64,000 nt of DNA from UBA12018 sp051656605 (lineage in GTDB: Bacteria; Bacteroidota; Bacteroidia; Bacteroidales; CAMTPD01), in assembly GCA_051656605.1 (NCBI GenBank), contig JBOGCF010000017.1:124001-188000 (forward strand), read 5' to 3'. Under the pieces are notes generated by a model. The model did not search any database. It was not told the DNA's origin and was given only the letters and a program-made list of their open reading frames with translations. Shown here one piece after another: positions 35,814 to 45,647 of the stretch (within the stretch, counting starts at the first letter, position 1; the number at the start of each line of letters is the position of its first letter). The position numbers were made by a program, and so were the translations under genes.

Positions 35814-36452
35814 ATGAGAGAATCTGAAAAATTAGTAGCAGAGAAACTACTTAAGATTAAAGCAGTGAAATTGCAACCGGCAAACCCTTTCACTTGGGCT
35901 TCGGGCTGGAAATCTCCTATCTACTGTGACAACAGAAAGACCCTTTCTTATCCGGAAGTTAGAGATTGCATCAAAATCGAATTGGCAAGAACTATCCTTG
36001 AAAAGTATCCTCAAGTAGATGCTATCGCAGGTGTAGCTACAGGTGCAATTGCACAAGGTGCTTTGGTTGCAGATTTATTGAATCTTCCTTTTGTTTACAT
36101 CCGCGCAACTCCAAAAGATCACGGATTGGAAAACTTAATTGAAGGAGAATTGAAACCAGGCTCAAAAGTTGTTGTTGTTGAAGACCTTATTTCAACAGGT
36201 GGAAGCAGTTTGAAAGCTGTAGAAGCAGTACGCAAAGCTGGCAACGAAGTTGTTGGTATGGTTGCTATCTTTACTTACGGTTTCCCTATCGCTCAAGAGA
36301 AATTTGCTGAAGCAAACGTTGAATTGACAACACTTTCTAACTACAATGCAGTATTGGAACAAGCATTGAGCACAAACTATATCGAGCAATCAGATATCGA
36401 AACGCTTAAAGAATGGCGTAAAGATCCTGCAAACTGGAACCCTAATAAATAA
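35814..36452 (+). CDS. pyrE: orotate phosphoribosyltransferase
   Basis: 212 residues. Matches to PyrE are NPFTWASGWKSPIYCDNRKTLSYPEVR, VDAIAGVATGAIAQGALVADLLNLPFVYIR, and the PRPP loop KVVVVEDLISTGGSSLKAVEAVR (near residue 120-140). It makes OMP from orotate and PRPP in pyrimidine synthesis. It is followed 6 bp later by the SRPBCC gene and then argH, one transcript with its own promoter. Confidence 0.96.
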   Translation: MRESEKLVAEKLLKIKAVKLQPANPFTWASGWKSPIYCDNRKTLSYPEVRDCIKIELARTILEKYPQVDAIAGVATGAIAQGALVADLLNLPFVYIRATPKDHGLENLIEGELKPGSKVVVVEDLISTGGSSLKAVEAVRKAGNEVVGMVAIFTYGFPIAQEKFAEANVELTTLSNYNAVLEQALSTNYIEQSDIETLKEWRKDPANWNPNK

Positions 36453-36458
36453 TCAGGA

Positions 36459-36869
36459 ATGACAGAATTTGTAAGCGAAGTTAAAACCATTCCTTATAAC
36501 GAAGACAGAATCTATACGATGCTCTCTGACCTTTCAAACTTGGAAAAAGTCAAAGACAGACTTCCTGCCGATAAGGTTAAAGATTTTTCGTACGATACAG
36601 ATTCATGTACGTTCAGTGTTGATCCGGTTGGCAAAATCAAATTTGAAATCATTGAACGCACTCCGTGCAACACCATCAAATTTGGCGCAGCCGAATCACC
36701 AATCAAGTTTAATCTTTGGATTCAACTGAAACAGGTAGCAGAAAACGACACAAAAATGAAGATGACTATCAAAGCTGATTTGAATATGTTTCTTAAACCA
36801 ATGGTTTCAAAACCATTGCAAGAAGCATTGGACAAAATCTCTACGGTAATCGCTTCGTTACCTTATTAA
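36459..36869 (+). CDS. SRPBCC (START-like) lipid/ligand-binding domain protein
   Basis: 136 residues with the START/Bet v 1 pattern: FVSEVKTIPYNEDRIYTMLSDLSNLEKVKDRLP at the start, FEIIERTPCNTIKFGAAESPIKFNLWIQLKQVAENDTKMKMTIKADLNMFLKPMVSKPLQEALDKISTVIASL at the end. A hydrophobic cavity for a small ligand is expected. No catalytic residues or signal peptide are seen. Its constant place between pyrE and argH suggests a role tied to nucleotide or arginine supply, but that is inference. Confidence 0.82.
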   Translation: MTEFVSEVKTIPYNEDRIYTMLSDLSNLEKVKDRLPADKVKDFSYDTDSCTFSVDPVGKIKFEIIERTPCNTIKFGAAESPIKFNLWIQLKQVAENDTKMKMTIKADLNMFLKPMVSKPLQEALDKISTVIASLPY

Positions 36870-36881
36870 TACATCAGACAT

Positions 36882-38222
36882 ATGGCACAAAAGCTTTGGG
36901 AAAAAAGTGTACAAGTAAATACAGAAATTGAAAACTTTACTGTCGGAAAAGACAGGGAAATGGATCTTTATCTTGCAAAGCATGATGTATTGGGCTCTAT
37001 TGCTCACACCACCATGCTAGCAAGTATCAACCTGATTGAAAAAGACGAATTGGAAATCTTGATTCGTGAGCTTCGCAACATCTACCAGTTGGCAGAGGAA
37101 GGGAAGTTTATCATCGAAGACGGAGTTGAAGACGTACACTCGCAGGTAGAGTTGATGCTTACCCGCAAACTGGGTGATCTAGGAAAAAAAATACACAGTG
37201 GTCGCTCAAGAAATGATCAAGTTCTTCTCGACCTTAAGTTATTTACCCGCACACAGTTAAAAGATCTTGCCGAGAGTGTTCACACTTTGTTTACAACACT
37301 AATCGCCCAAAGCAATCGCTATAAAGAGGTATTAATGCCGGGATATACTCACTTGCAGATTGCAATGCCGTCATCGTTTGGGTTGTGGTTTGGCGCCTAT
37401 GCCGAAAGCTTAGCCGACGACCTACAACTTCTTCAGGCGGCATATAAAATCTGCAATCGTAATCCCCTCGGATCGGCAGCCGGTTATGGTTCGTCCTTCC
37501 CGCTTAATCGTGAGATGACAACCCAATTACTCGGATTCGACTCGATGAATTACAACGTGGTTTACGCTCAAATGGGACGTGGCAAAATGGAAAAAACCGT
37601 TTCCTTTGCCATCTCATCCATTGCGGCAACTTTGTCAAAACTAGCCTTCGACGCATGTATGTTCAATAGCCAAAATTTCGGATTCATCAAACTTCCGGAT
37701 GAATTCACTACCGGCTCCAGCATCATGCCTCACAAGAAAAATCCGGATGTATTCGAATTGACAAGAGCGAAGTGTAATAAATTACAAGCTCTTCCTTATC
37801 AAATCACATTGATTACAAACAACCTTCCTTCGGGTTATTTCCGCGATATGCAAATTATCAAAGAAGTTTTCATCCCTGCTTTCGAAGAGCTTCAATCATG
37901 TATTTATATGGTAAATCGCATGATGCAAGAAGTAAAAGTAAACAAGCAAATCCTCGAAGACAAGAAGTACGATTTGATATTCAGTGTAGAGGAAGTAAAC
38001 AAGCGCGTGCTTGATGGTGTTCCGTTCCGCGATGCCTACAAAGAAGTAGGTCTTGAGATCGAATCGGGCAATTACACTCCTGATTACGACATCCATCACA
38101 CACATGAAGGTAGCATCGGTAACCTTTGCAATGAGAAGATCGAATTATTGGCTCAAGAAATTCTTTCCGATTTCAACTTCGAAAAGATGAAACGCGCCGA
38201 AGATCAACTGCTCAACCGCTAA
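36882..38222 (+). CDS. argH: argininosuccinate lyase
   Basis: 446 residues. The fumarase/aspartase superfamily signature GSSIMPHKKNPDVFELTRAKC lies at about residues 278-298 (catalytic Ser in the flexible loop). Other blocks are VEDVHSQVELMLTRKLGDLGKKIHSGRSRNDQV and MPGYTHLQIAMPSSFGLWFGAYAES. It cleaves argininosuccinate to arginine and fumarate. The C-terminal third (VNKQILEDKKYDLIFSVEEVNKRVLDGVPFRDAYKEVG) fits ArgH. It is followed 11 bp later by a small lipoprotein gene. Confidence 0.96.
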   Translation: MAQKLWEKSVQVNTEIENFTVGKDREMDLYLAKHDVLGSIAHTTMLASINLIEKDELEILIRELRNIYQLAEEGKFIIEDGVEDVHSQVELMLTRKLGDLGKKIHSGRSRNDQVLLDLKLFTRTQLKDLAESVHTLFTTLIAQSNRYKEVLMPGYTHLQIAMPSSFGLWFGAYAESLADDLQLLQAAYKICNRNPLGSAAGYGSSFPLNREMTTQLLGFDSMNYNVVYAQMGRGKMEKTVSFAISSIAATLSKLAFDACMFNSQNFGFIKLPDEFTTGSSIMPHKKNPDVFELTRAKCNKLQALPYQITLITNNLPSGYFRDMQIIKEVFIPAFEELQSCIYMVNRMMQEVKVNKQILEDKKYDLIFSVEEVNKRVLDGVPFRDAYKEVGLEIESGNYTPDYDIHHTHEGSIGNLCNEKIELLAQEILSDFNFEKMKRAEDQLLNR

Positions 38223-38233
38223 ACCTACTCACC

Positions 38234-38680
38234 ATGGCAAGATACGGTCTACTCTATGGAATATGTGGCATGCTTCTATGCATTACTGCATGTAACAACG
38301 AACTAGAATCAGGTATCCCTGCCTCGAAAGTCAATCTTTCGCTCGACTTGAGTATGGAAGACTTCAAACTAACTTCACCGCTGGCTTCTATGTCATATAT
38401 CCGGCCTCGCATATCGGGCGAGGCTACCGGATATGGCGGAATCTTAGTCGTAAGTGGTTTTAACGACCAGCTATTTGCTTACGACTTGAGTTGTCCCAAC
38501 GAAAAACAGCCAACTATCCGCATTGTTCCATCCGACAACGGAACAGCCACCTGCCCCACATGTAATACACTGTATGACACAGCAAACGGATCCGGAAACT
38601 CGATCAAAGGCGCACAAAAACTAATTCTACAACGCTATCGCTGCCTGCGAACAGGAAGTAAAATAAGGGTTGTAAATTAA
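38234..38680 (+). CDS. small lipoprotein with degenerate Rieske-like fold
   Basis: 148 residues. The lipoprotein signal is CGMLLCITACNNE (Cys near residue 20). Downstream, the pattern LFAYDLSCPNEK ... TATCPTCNTLYDTANGSG ... LQRYRCLRTGSKIRVVN recalls the Rieske layout CxH...CPCHGSxFDxxxG. The His ligands are replaced (SCPN, CPTC), so it would not hold a normal 2Fe-2S Rieske cluster; a four-Cys zinc site is possible. I know no named family with certainty. It is the last gene of the pyrE-argH transcript. Confidence 0.6.
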   Translation: MARYGLLYGICGMLLCITACNNELESGIPASKVNLSLDLSMEDFKLTSPLASMSYIRPRISGEATGYGGILVVSGFNDQLFAYDLSCPNEKQPTIRIVPSDNGTATCPTCNTLYDTANGSGNSIKGAQKLILQRYRCLRTGSKIRVVN

Positions 38681-38719
38681 AAAATACGCTATTTTATTTG
38701 CGAAATAAAAAAATACGCG

Positions 38720-38727
38720 TATCTTTG
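38720..38727 (+). promoter_or_regulatory. -7 promoter element of the tRNA-Gly/tRNA-Leu pair
   Basis: TATCTTTG, 30 bp before tRNA-Gly. It is preceded by two copies of an AAAATACGC motif. Confidence 0.7.
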
Positions 38728-38757
38728 CACACGTAATCACAACGATTACTAAAAAAC

Positions 38758-38830
38758 GCGAAAGTAGCTCAGTTGGTAGAGCATAACCTTGCCAAGGTTA
38801 GGGTCGCGGGTTCGAGTCCCGTCTTTCGCT
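38758..38830 (+). tRNA. tRNA-Gly (GCC)
   Basis: A 73-nt cloverleaf. The acceptor is GCGAAAG/CTTTCGC, the anticodon stem TAACC/GGTTA with loop TTGCCAA (anticodon GCC), and the T-arm is GCGGG/CCCGT. Confidence 0.96.
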
Positions 38831-38837
38831 CTAGGCC

Positions 38838-38920
38838 GCCCGAATGGTGGAATGGTAGACACGAAGGACTTAAAATCCTTTGGCTTCACGGCCGTGGGGG
38901 TTCAAGTCCCCCTTCGGGTA
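38838..38920 (+). tRNA. tRNA-Leu (TAA)
   Basis: An 83-nt class II tRNA with a long variable arm. The acceptor is GCCCGAA/TTCGGGT (first pair G-U), the anticodon stem AAGGA/TCCTT with loop CTTAAAA (anticodon TAA), and the T-arm is GGGGG/CCCCC. It is 7 bp after tRNA-Gly. Confidence 0.94.
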
Positions 38921-38928
38921 CACTGCCC

Positions 38929-38962
38929 AAAAACCTGCATTTTACGATGCAGGTTTTTTTTT
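38929..38962 (+). terminator. terminator of the tRNA-Gly/Leu pair
   Basis: AAACCTGCAT pairs with ATGCAGGTTT around a 6-nt loop, with the T run continuing to 38962. Confidence 0.9.
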
Positions 38963-39050
38963 GCTCTAAATACAACCCTCCTATCCATAAATTCAATTTT
39001 CATAAACTATCTTTTCTCCGAACTGGTTTAGTATTAAAAACATACATACA

Positions 39051-39971
39051 ATGGAACCATCTAGAAGAAATGAGCTGATTGGACATCTTGCCGCATTATC
39101 TGCAATTATATTCTTTGCCTTAAACATTCCTGCTACAGCATACATTCTCAAAGGCTGGATCGAACCGGCCGGTTATACCACCTGTCGGCTTCTGGGAGGA
39201 GTGATTACAGCCTGGATTATATCTGCATTTATAAAGAATACCCCCATTGATTGGAAAAAAGATGGCCTCACCATCATTTTAGGCGGAATCATCGGAATGG
39301 CTATCTTCTTTTACATCTTCAGTGCAGGATTGTTCAAAACATCACCCATTGATGCCTCCATTATCCTCACACTTTCGCCCGTATTGGTATTAATCATATC
39401 GGCCATAGTCTTCAAAGAACAAATCACCAAACGCAAATCGTTAGGGATCCTACTTGCCCTTGCCGGAGCACTCATGGTGATCTTGATGCAACACCAAAAC
39501 AGTACCATCCATGGAGCATTAACAGGAAACCTTCTCATGCTCGCCTCCACTGTTATTTACGCAGTTTACTTGATTATTTCACGCGGCATCTCTTCCAAGT
39601 ACAATCCCGTTACGCTATTGCGATGGATATTTCTTTCGGGACTTATCGTTGCCCTGCCTTTCGGATTTAGCGAAATCCTACACTCCCCAATGGTTACACA
39701 GGGCGAACCCAAACCCATCCTCGTGATGCTTTTTATTGCATTTTTCCCATCGGCACTCTCATACATGCTTATTCCGATAGCACTCAAGCGACTCAGCTCC
39801 ACCATTGTCTCCATGTACTCATATCTGATTCCGGTAATTGCCTCTGCAGTTTCCATTTTACTAGGTCAGGCTGTACTCGAATGGTTCGAGCCGGTATCTC
39901 TACTACTCATCGTTGTCGGTGTATATTTCGTTACCATCACCAAGAAAAAAAACTCGGTGCTTAAGAAGTAA
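39051..39971 (+). CDS. EamA/DMT-superfamily transporter
   Basis: 306 residues with ten hydrophobic helices in two EamA repeats. The first begins IGHLAALSAIIFFALNIPATAYILKGW and the second GALTGNLLMLASTVIYAVYLIISRG. The repeat end SPIDASIILTLSPVLVLIISAIVFKEQITKRKSLGILLALAGALMVIL is classic. The C-terminus is basic. It probably exports a metabolite across the inner membrane; substrate unknown. It is a single gene after the tRNA-Gly/Leu pair. Confidence 0.92.
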   Translation: MEPSRRNELIGHLAALSAIIFFALNIPATAYILKGWIEPAGYTTCRLLGGVITAWIISAFIKNTPIDWKKDGLTIILGGIIGMAIFFYIFSAGLFKTSPIDASIILTLSPVLVLIISAIVFKEQITKRKSLGILLALAGALMVILMQHQNSTIHGALTGNLLMLASTVIYAVYLIISRGISSKYNPVTLLRWIFLSGLIVALPFGFSEILHSPMVTQGEPKPILVMLFIAFFPSALSYMLIPIALKRLSSTIVSMYSYLIPVIASAVSILLGQAVLEWFEPVSLLLIVVGVYFVTITKKKNSVLKK

Positions 39972-40085
39972 AAAACACCCATCTAATTATATCTCACATT
40001 GCAAATATGAATACAGTGTCGACTGATATATTTGATTTATCTTTGCAAAAAACAACAAACTACAATCTACGTAAAATAAGCCACC

Positions 40086-43000
40086 ATGAGAAGTAGAACG
40101 TCAACATACGGCATCAATAGCCTACTTTCTATCGTACTTTTCCTTGGAATCATCGCACTCAACGCATGTACCTCCACTACAAAAAAGCAAGAGTCAATCC
40201 CTTCTTTTAGTCCGTATATCGCAGCATATACCGGAGGAATGGTATCGGCAACATCACCTATTAAAGTGATATTGGCCAACGATCTTTCGCAAGTCATCAT
40301 CAACGAAGAAAGCAATCAAAAACTATTCTCCTTTTCTCCTTCGATCAAAGGAAAAACCATTTGGAGATCGAGTCGTGAAGTCGAGTTTATACCCGACTCA
40401 AACGCCTTGAAACCAAATACCGTATACGATGCCACGTTCGACTTGAGCAAGATCATGGAAGTTGACAAAACGCATGCTGCTTTCAACTTCATGTTTCAAA
40501 CTATCGAGCAAAACTACTCATTTTCGACAAGCCTTTATCAGCCCATTGGCAACAGCGCCGAGTGGAATAGCATAACCGGACAAATCCTATTGGCCGATAA
40601 AGCAAACATCTGTGATGTACGCAAAATGATCTCGGTAGATGCCGGTAATCAAAAGCCGATTGTTATCGTAGCCGGAGACAACTTCGGTACCGCTTTCAAT
40701 TTCACCGTCGATAGCATCAAACGCACCAATCAACAAGAAGACATCACAATCAAGCTCAATGGCTCGCCAATCGGGAAGGATAAAAAGGAACAACAAACCG
40801 TTTCCATTCCGCCACTAGGCACGTTCAAACTTCTTGCTTCGGCATACAAACCCGATCAAACGCCTTACGTAGAACTTTGCTTTTCAGACCTGCTTGATCC
40901 GTCTCAAGACTTAAAAGACCTCATCACCATTGCCGGTGTAGGACAAACCATGTTCCAAACCGAAAAGAACTGCGTACGTGTCTATTTCCAAACCATTCCA
41001 TACAATCAGGAGCTAAACATTACCATTGCAAAAGCTCTGCGCAACAGCAACGGAAAGCCTCTTCCCGAATCCGTGCAAACCATTCTCAATGCCGGATCAA
41101 ACCTTCCTCAAGTTGCCTTGCTCAACAAAGGAAACATCATGCCCAATAGCGATAACTTGATTCTACCATTTAAGGCTGTAAACCTAAAAGCAGTAGATTT
41201 GAGCATTGTCAAGGTATATGAAAATAACATCTTGCGCTTCTTGCAATCGAATAATCTAGAGGGTACGAACGATCTGCGTATGGCAGGAAGATTGGTACTC
41301 CGCAAAGTATTGCCACTTACCGGAGATGCTTCGCTCAATCTGGCAAACTGGAATGAGTTTTCGGTAGATTTGGCTCCGCTCATCAAGCAAGATCCGGGTG
41401 CGATTTACAGAGTTGAATTGACGTTTAAAAAAGAATATGCCAACATCCCTTGTGTTGATAACAATGCCATACTCAGCGACGGCCTTATTCCTCTCAATGG
41501 TGATAACGGTCTTACCGAGCAAGACCAAGCGTATTGGGATCAAACCTACGGATACTATTCCCCGGTTGTTTACAACTGGAACGAATACAAGTGGGAAGAC
41601 CGCAACAACCCTTGTACACCAACCTATTACATGAATCAAGACCGCTTTGCCGGGTGCAACGTATTATCATCCAACCTCGGAATTCTGGCCGAAGCAGGTG
41701 CAAACAATGACTATTTTGTAGTTGTTAATAACTTGTTGACAACCGCTCCCGAGAAGGACGTTCAAATAAACCTGTACAACTTCCAACTACAACCCATTGG
41801 TAGCGGCACTACCGACGAAAAAGGATTCGTCACCATCCCTACCAAAGGCATGAAACCATTCGTCTTGGCCGCTCGCAAAGACAAAGAGCGCGGTTATCTC
41901 AAACTTGACGACGCCTCAGCCCTTTCATTCAGCCGTTTTGATGTAAGCGGAAAAGAAATCACCAAAGGACTACGCGGATACATCTACACCGAACGCGGCG
42001 TATGGCGTCCGGGCGACTCTATATTTGTCAGCTTTATACTAAATGACAAAGCCAATCCGCTTCCCAAAAATCATCCGGTCGTGTTCGAGATGTACACCCC
42101 TACGGGAGGTTTTTACAAGAAGATGGTAGAAACATCGAATGTAAACGGATTCTATACCTTCAAGGTAGCAACCGAGCCCAATGCCCCTACCGGTCGCTGG
42201 GAAAGTTATGTAAAAGTAGGTGGAGCTATCTTCTCCAAACCACTGCGCGTGGAAGCCATCAAACCAAATCGCTTAAAGATCAATCTAAATCCGGGCACCG
42301 AACTTCTCGAAGCCTCCAAGAAGACACAACCAATGAGTTTGCAGTCATCTTGGTTGCTCGGCCTGCCTGCTTCTGATTTGAAAGCAACGGTAGAGATGAA
42401 ACTTACCACCGATGCCAATCCGTTCAAACAACACAAAGGATATAACTTCGTAAACCCAACGAGCAACTTTGCCTTCGTCAGTCAGCCGCTATTTGAAGGT
42501 ACACTCAATGCGGAAGGCAACGTGCATTTCGACGCGAAGTTACCGGCCATTCCATCGGCACCGGGCTTATTGCAAGCATCCTTCATTTCACGCGTTTACG
42601 AAGAAGGAGGCGACTTTAGCACCTATGTGCAAAACGGTACCTACGCACCCTTTACCTCGTACGCCGGAGTGCAAGTACGCAACTTTACCGACAACACACC
42701 ACTCGTTACCGACACGAAAAATTACATCGACATCCTCACGGTATCTCCGCAAGGTAATCCGGTGAATTCAAATGTCGAAGTCGTAATCTATAAACTCGAC
42801 TGGCGCTGGTGGTGGGAAAAAGACAACGGTTCGCTGGCCAACTACATGAACAGCGTCAACAAGCAAATCATCCAAAGCCAGACCGTAGCCACACAAAACG
42901 GAAAAGCTGCCGTTTCTTTCGATATCAAGTATCCGAATTGGGGCCGATACATGGCCTATGTGAAAGATATCAACAGCGGACACGCCACCGCTCAAGTATT

Positions 43001-45647
43001 CTACATCGATTGGCCGGCATCGCAAGGGCAAGCTTTCCTGAGCGATCCCGATGGAGCTACCATGCTTACATTCACAACAGACAAAGACACCTACAAAGTG
43101 GGTGATCAAATAAAAGTAACGCTTCCGCAGGCTTCATCCGGACATGCGTTGGTTACCGTCGAAAACGGATCATCTATTTTGCAAAAGCAATGGGTCGTAA
43201 CCGAAGCCGGCAAACCAACCTTGTTCAATATTGAAGTCACTCCGGAGATGGCCCCTAACGTCTACATCCACATAACGTTGCTACAGCCACACGGACAAAA
43301 GGTAAATGATTTACCAATCCGATTATACGGTATCAAACCGATTGCGGTAGAGAATCAAAAAACACACCTCGAACCGCAAATCGAAATGGCCGACATGCTC
43401 AAACCGCAAAAGCCGTTTAACGTCACAATCAGCGAAAAGACCGGAACCGCAATGACCTATACCCTGGCCATCGTCGACGAAGGACTGTTGGATCTTACCG
43501 CCTTCCGTACGCCAAATCCATGGACCGAGTTTTATACCCGCGAAGCATTGGGCGTACGCACCTGGGACCTTTACAACTACGTAATGGGCGCATATGGTGG
43601 TACACTTACTCCGCTACTTTCGGTAGGAGGTGACGAGGAACTTCGCAACACCGCTCGTAACAAAGCCAACCGCTTCAAACCGGTGGTTCGTTTCATGGGA
43701 CCATTCTCGTTAGCCAAAGGTAAAAAAGCGACACATCAGATCGAACTACCGGCATATGTGGGTGCAGTGCGTGTGATGGTTGTTGCCGGAAACGAAGCCG
43801 GAGCTTATGGCAATGCGTCAAAAAGCGTAGAAGTAAAGAACTCTGTAATGACCCTATCGTCACTGCCGCGCATGGTAGCACCCGACGACAACATGTACCT
43901 ACCGGTCAACCTGTTTGTAACCGACAAAGCCATTTCATCAGCAACGGTGAGCGTCGCTACATCCAACGGACTTCTTCAGCCGGAAGGCAACGCCACACAG
44001 CAAGTCAGCGTAAAAGCACCGGAAGACAAAGTCATTTTCTTCAAGCTCAAGGCCGGAAAGAAAACAGGTGTAGAAACCGTAACCATCACTTCGAAAGCAA
44101 ACGGAGACACCTTTACCGAAACTATCGAGCTGGATGTACGCAATGCCAATTTGCCAATCACAACCATCGATAGCAAAACCATTCCGGCATCGGGACAAGC
44201 TAGTTTAACCTGGCAATTCCCCGAAGGATCAGACAATGGTAGTGTAAAGGTAGATGTGTCGCGCATACCGGGAGTAAACCTCACCGGCCGACTCGCATAT
44301 CTCACTAATTACCCCTTCGGATGTGCCGAACAGATCATTTCGCAGGCATTCCCGCAGCTCTATCTCGCTTCGTTGGTAGCACTTACGGCCGACAACAAAG
44401 AGCAGATCAAGCAATCGGTACTCGAAGCCATCCGACAAATGAACAGACTGCAACTTCCCGACGGAGGTATCCGTTATTGGAGTTCTGCCAATACAGCCAA
44501 CGCATGGGTTACCTCCTATGCGGGAGCCTTTATGTACGAAGCCAAACAGAAAGGATACGATGTCAGCAACGACTGGATCACCAAGTGGAAGACCTATCAA
44601 AAGCAAGCCATCCGCTCATGGAATGGCAACGATGCGCTCAATCAAGCCTATCGCCTGTATACAATGGCCTTGTACAATGAGCCCGAAACCGGAGCGATGA
44701 ATCGCCTTCGCGAGACCAACCTCGACGAAACCTCGCGCTGGATGCTAGCTTACACTTATGCACTGCTCGGCAAAAATGACATCGCGATGTCTTTGATTGA
44801 TCCGGCAAATATCAATGCAGCCCGCAACAGCAGCTTCTCTACCGATTTCGGTTCGCCGCTACGTGACGAAAGTGTAGCTTTGATGACCCTTTCTCAACTG
44901 GGACGCATGACCGAAGCGCTACCTGTGGCACAACGCATCGCCACCCAGTTGAGCTCCGATCAAGAGTACAGCACGCAAGCAACCGCATTCGGACTGATGG
45001 CGATGGCGCAATATGCCGAAAAACTAGGCAACGGCATTATACAGTTCAATTGGACAATCGACAAGGCCAAGCAACCGGCCGTGCAAACCGTTGTTCCGGT
45101 ATGGCAAAGCACCATCGAAAAGCCAAAGGCATCGGGCACCATCCACATCGAAAGTAAAAGTGAGACGGTACTTTTTGCACAAGTTATCAACACCTATACA
45201 CCGCTGTTCGACAAAGCACCGGCAGTCAACAACGGACTCACCATGAACGTATCGTACCGTTATCAAGACGGCACTACTGCCAACATCCAATCCATGATGC
45301 AAGGCACACCGTTTACGCAAGTGGTAGAGATCACCAACAATAGTGCCACCACCAACTACACCAATCTTGCGCTTACCAGCGTATTTGCGGCAGGTTGGGA
45401 AAATCTCAATACCCGTTTTGCCGGTGTCGATACCCCTTCGGGCAATTACACCTACCGCGATATCCGCGACGACCGTGTAAGCACCTTCTTCGACCTAAAA
45501 GCCGGAGAAACCAAACGCTTCTCGATCCACTTGCAAGCAGCATACGCCGGCACGTTCTACCTACCGGCTATCCAATGCGAGGCCATGTATGAAAGCGGAG
45601 TTCAGGCACGCAACATCGCAACAGAGATTAGTATTGTACGCGAATGA
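40086..45647 (+). CDS. thioester-type bacterial alpha-2-macroglobulin (lipoprotein)
   Basis: 1853 residues. The lipoprotein signal is LFLGIIALNACTSTTKK. MG domains lie in the first ~1000 residues, including the MG2-type IYTERGVWRPGDSIFVSFIL. The A2M region has GPFSLAKGKKATHQIELPAYVGAVRVMVVAGNEAGAYG, and the thioester motif FGCAEQ has Cys at residue 1413 and Gln at 1416. A helical TED domain follows with LPDGGIRYWSSANTANAWVTSYAGAFMYEA. These proteins trap proteases through a reactive thioester in the periplasm. The gene overlaps the PBP1C start by 4 bp (ATGA), the yfhM-pbpC pairing known in Gram-negatives. Confidence 0.95.
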   Translation: MRSRTSTYGINSLLSIVLFLGIIALNACTSTTKKQESIPSFSPYIAAYTGGMVSATSPIKVILANDLSQVIINEESNQKLFSFSPSIKGKTIWRSSREVEFIPDSNALKPNTVYDATFDLSKIMEVDKTHAAFNFMFQTIEQNYSFSTSLYQPIGNSAEWNSITGQILLADKANICDVRKMISVDAGNQKPIVIVAGDNFGTAFNFTVDSIKRTNQQEDITIKLNGSPIGKDKKEQQTVSIPPLGTFKLLASAYKPDQTPYVELCFSDLLDPSQDLKDLITIAGVGQTMFQTEKNCVRVYFQTIPYNQELNITIAKALRNSNGKPLPESVQTILNAGSNLPQVALLNKGNIMPNSDNLILPFKAVNLKAVDLSIVKVYENNILRFLQSNNLEGTNDLRMAGRLVLRKVLPLTGDASLNLANWNEFSVDLAPLIKQDPGAIYRVELTFKKEYANIPCVDNNAILSDGLIPLNGDNGLTEQDQAYWDQTYGYYSPVVYNWNEYKWEDRNNPCTPTYYMNQDRFAGCNVLSSNLGILAEAGANNDYFVVVNNLLTTAPEKDVQINLYNFQLQPIGSGTTDEKGFVTIPTKGMKPFVLAARKDKERGYLKLDDASALSFSRFDVSGKEITKGLRGYIYTERGVWRPGDSIFVSFILNDKANPLPKNHPVVFEMYTPTGGFYKKMVETSNVNGFYTFKVATEPNAPTGRWESYVKVGGAIFSKPLRVEAIKPNRLKINLNPGTELLEASKKTQPMSLQSSWLLGLPASDLKATVEMKLTTDANPFKQHKGYNFVNPTSNFAFVSQPLFEGTLNAEGNVHFDAKLPAIPSAPGLLQASFISRVYEEGGDFSTYVQNGTYAPFTSYAGVQVRNFTDNTPLVTDTKNYIDILTVSPQGNPVNSNVEVVIYKLDWRWWWEKDNGSLANYMNSVNKQIIQSQTVATQNGKAAVSFDIKYPNWGRYMAYVKDINSGHATAQVFYIDWPASQGQAFLSDPDGATMLTFTTDKDTYKVGDQIKVTLPQASSGHALVTVENGSSILQKQWVVTEAGKPTLFNIEVTPEMAPNVYIHITLLQPHGQKVNDLPIRLYGIKPIAVENQKTHLEPQIEMADMLKPQKPFNVTISEKTGTAMTYTLAIVDEGLLDLTAFRTPNPWTEFYTREALGVRTWDLYNYVMGAYGGTLTPLLSVGGDEELRNTARNKANRFKPVVRFMGPFSLAKGKKATHQIELPAYVGAVRVMVVAGNEAGAYGNASKSVEVKNSVMTLSSLPRMVAPDDNMYLPVNLFVTDKAISSATVSVATSNGLLQPEGNATQQVSVKAPEDKVIFFKLKAGKKTGVETVTITSKANGDTFTETIELDVRNANLPITTIDSKTIPASGQASLTWQFPEGSDNGSVKVDVSRIPGVNLTGRLAYLTNYPFGCAEQIISQAFPQLYLASLVALTADNKEQIKQSVLEAIRQMNRLQLPDGGIRYWSSANTANAWVTSYAGAFMYEAKQKGYDVSNDWITKWKTYQKQAIRSWNGNDALNQAYRLYTMALYNEPETGAMNRLRETNLDETSRWMLAYTYALLGKNDIAMSLIDPANINAARNSSFSTDFGSPLRDESVALMTLSQLGRMTEALPVAQRIATQLSSDQEYSTQATAFGLMAMAQYAEKLGNGIIQFNWTIDKAKQPAVQTVVPVWQSTIEKPKASGTIHIESKSETVLFAQVINTYTPLFDKAPAVNNGLTMNVSYRYQDGTTANIQSMMQGTPFTQVVEITNNSATTNYTNLALTSVFAAGWENLNTRFAGVDTPSGNYTYRDIRDDRVSTFFDLKAGETKRFSIHLQAAYAGTFYLPAIQCEAMYESGVQARNIATEISIVRE

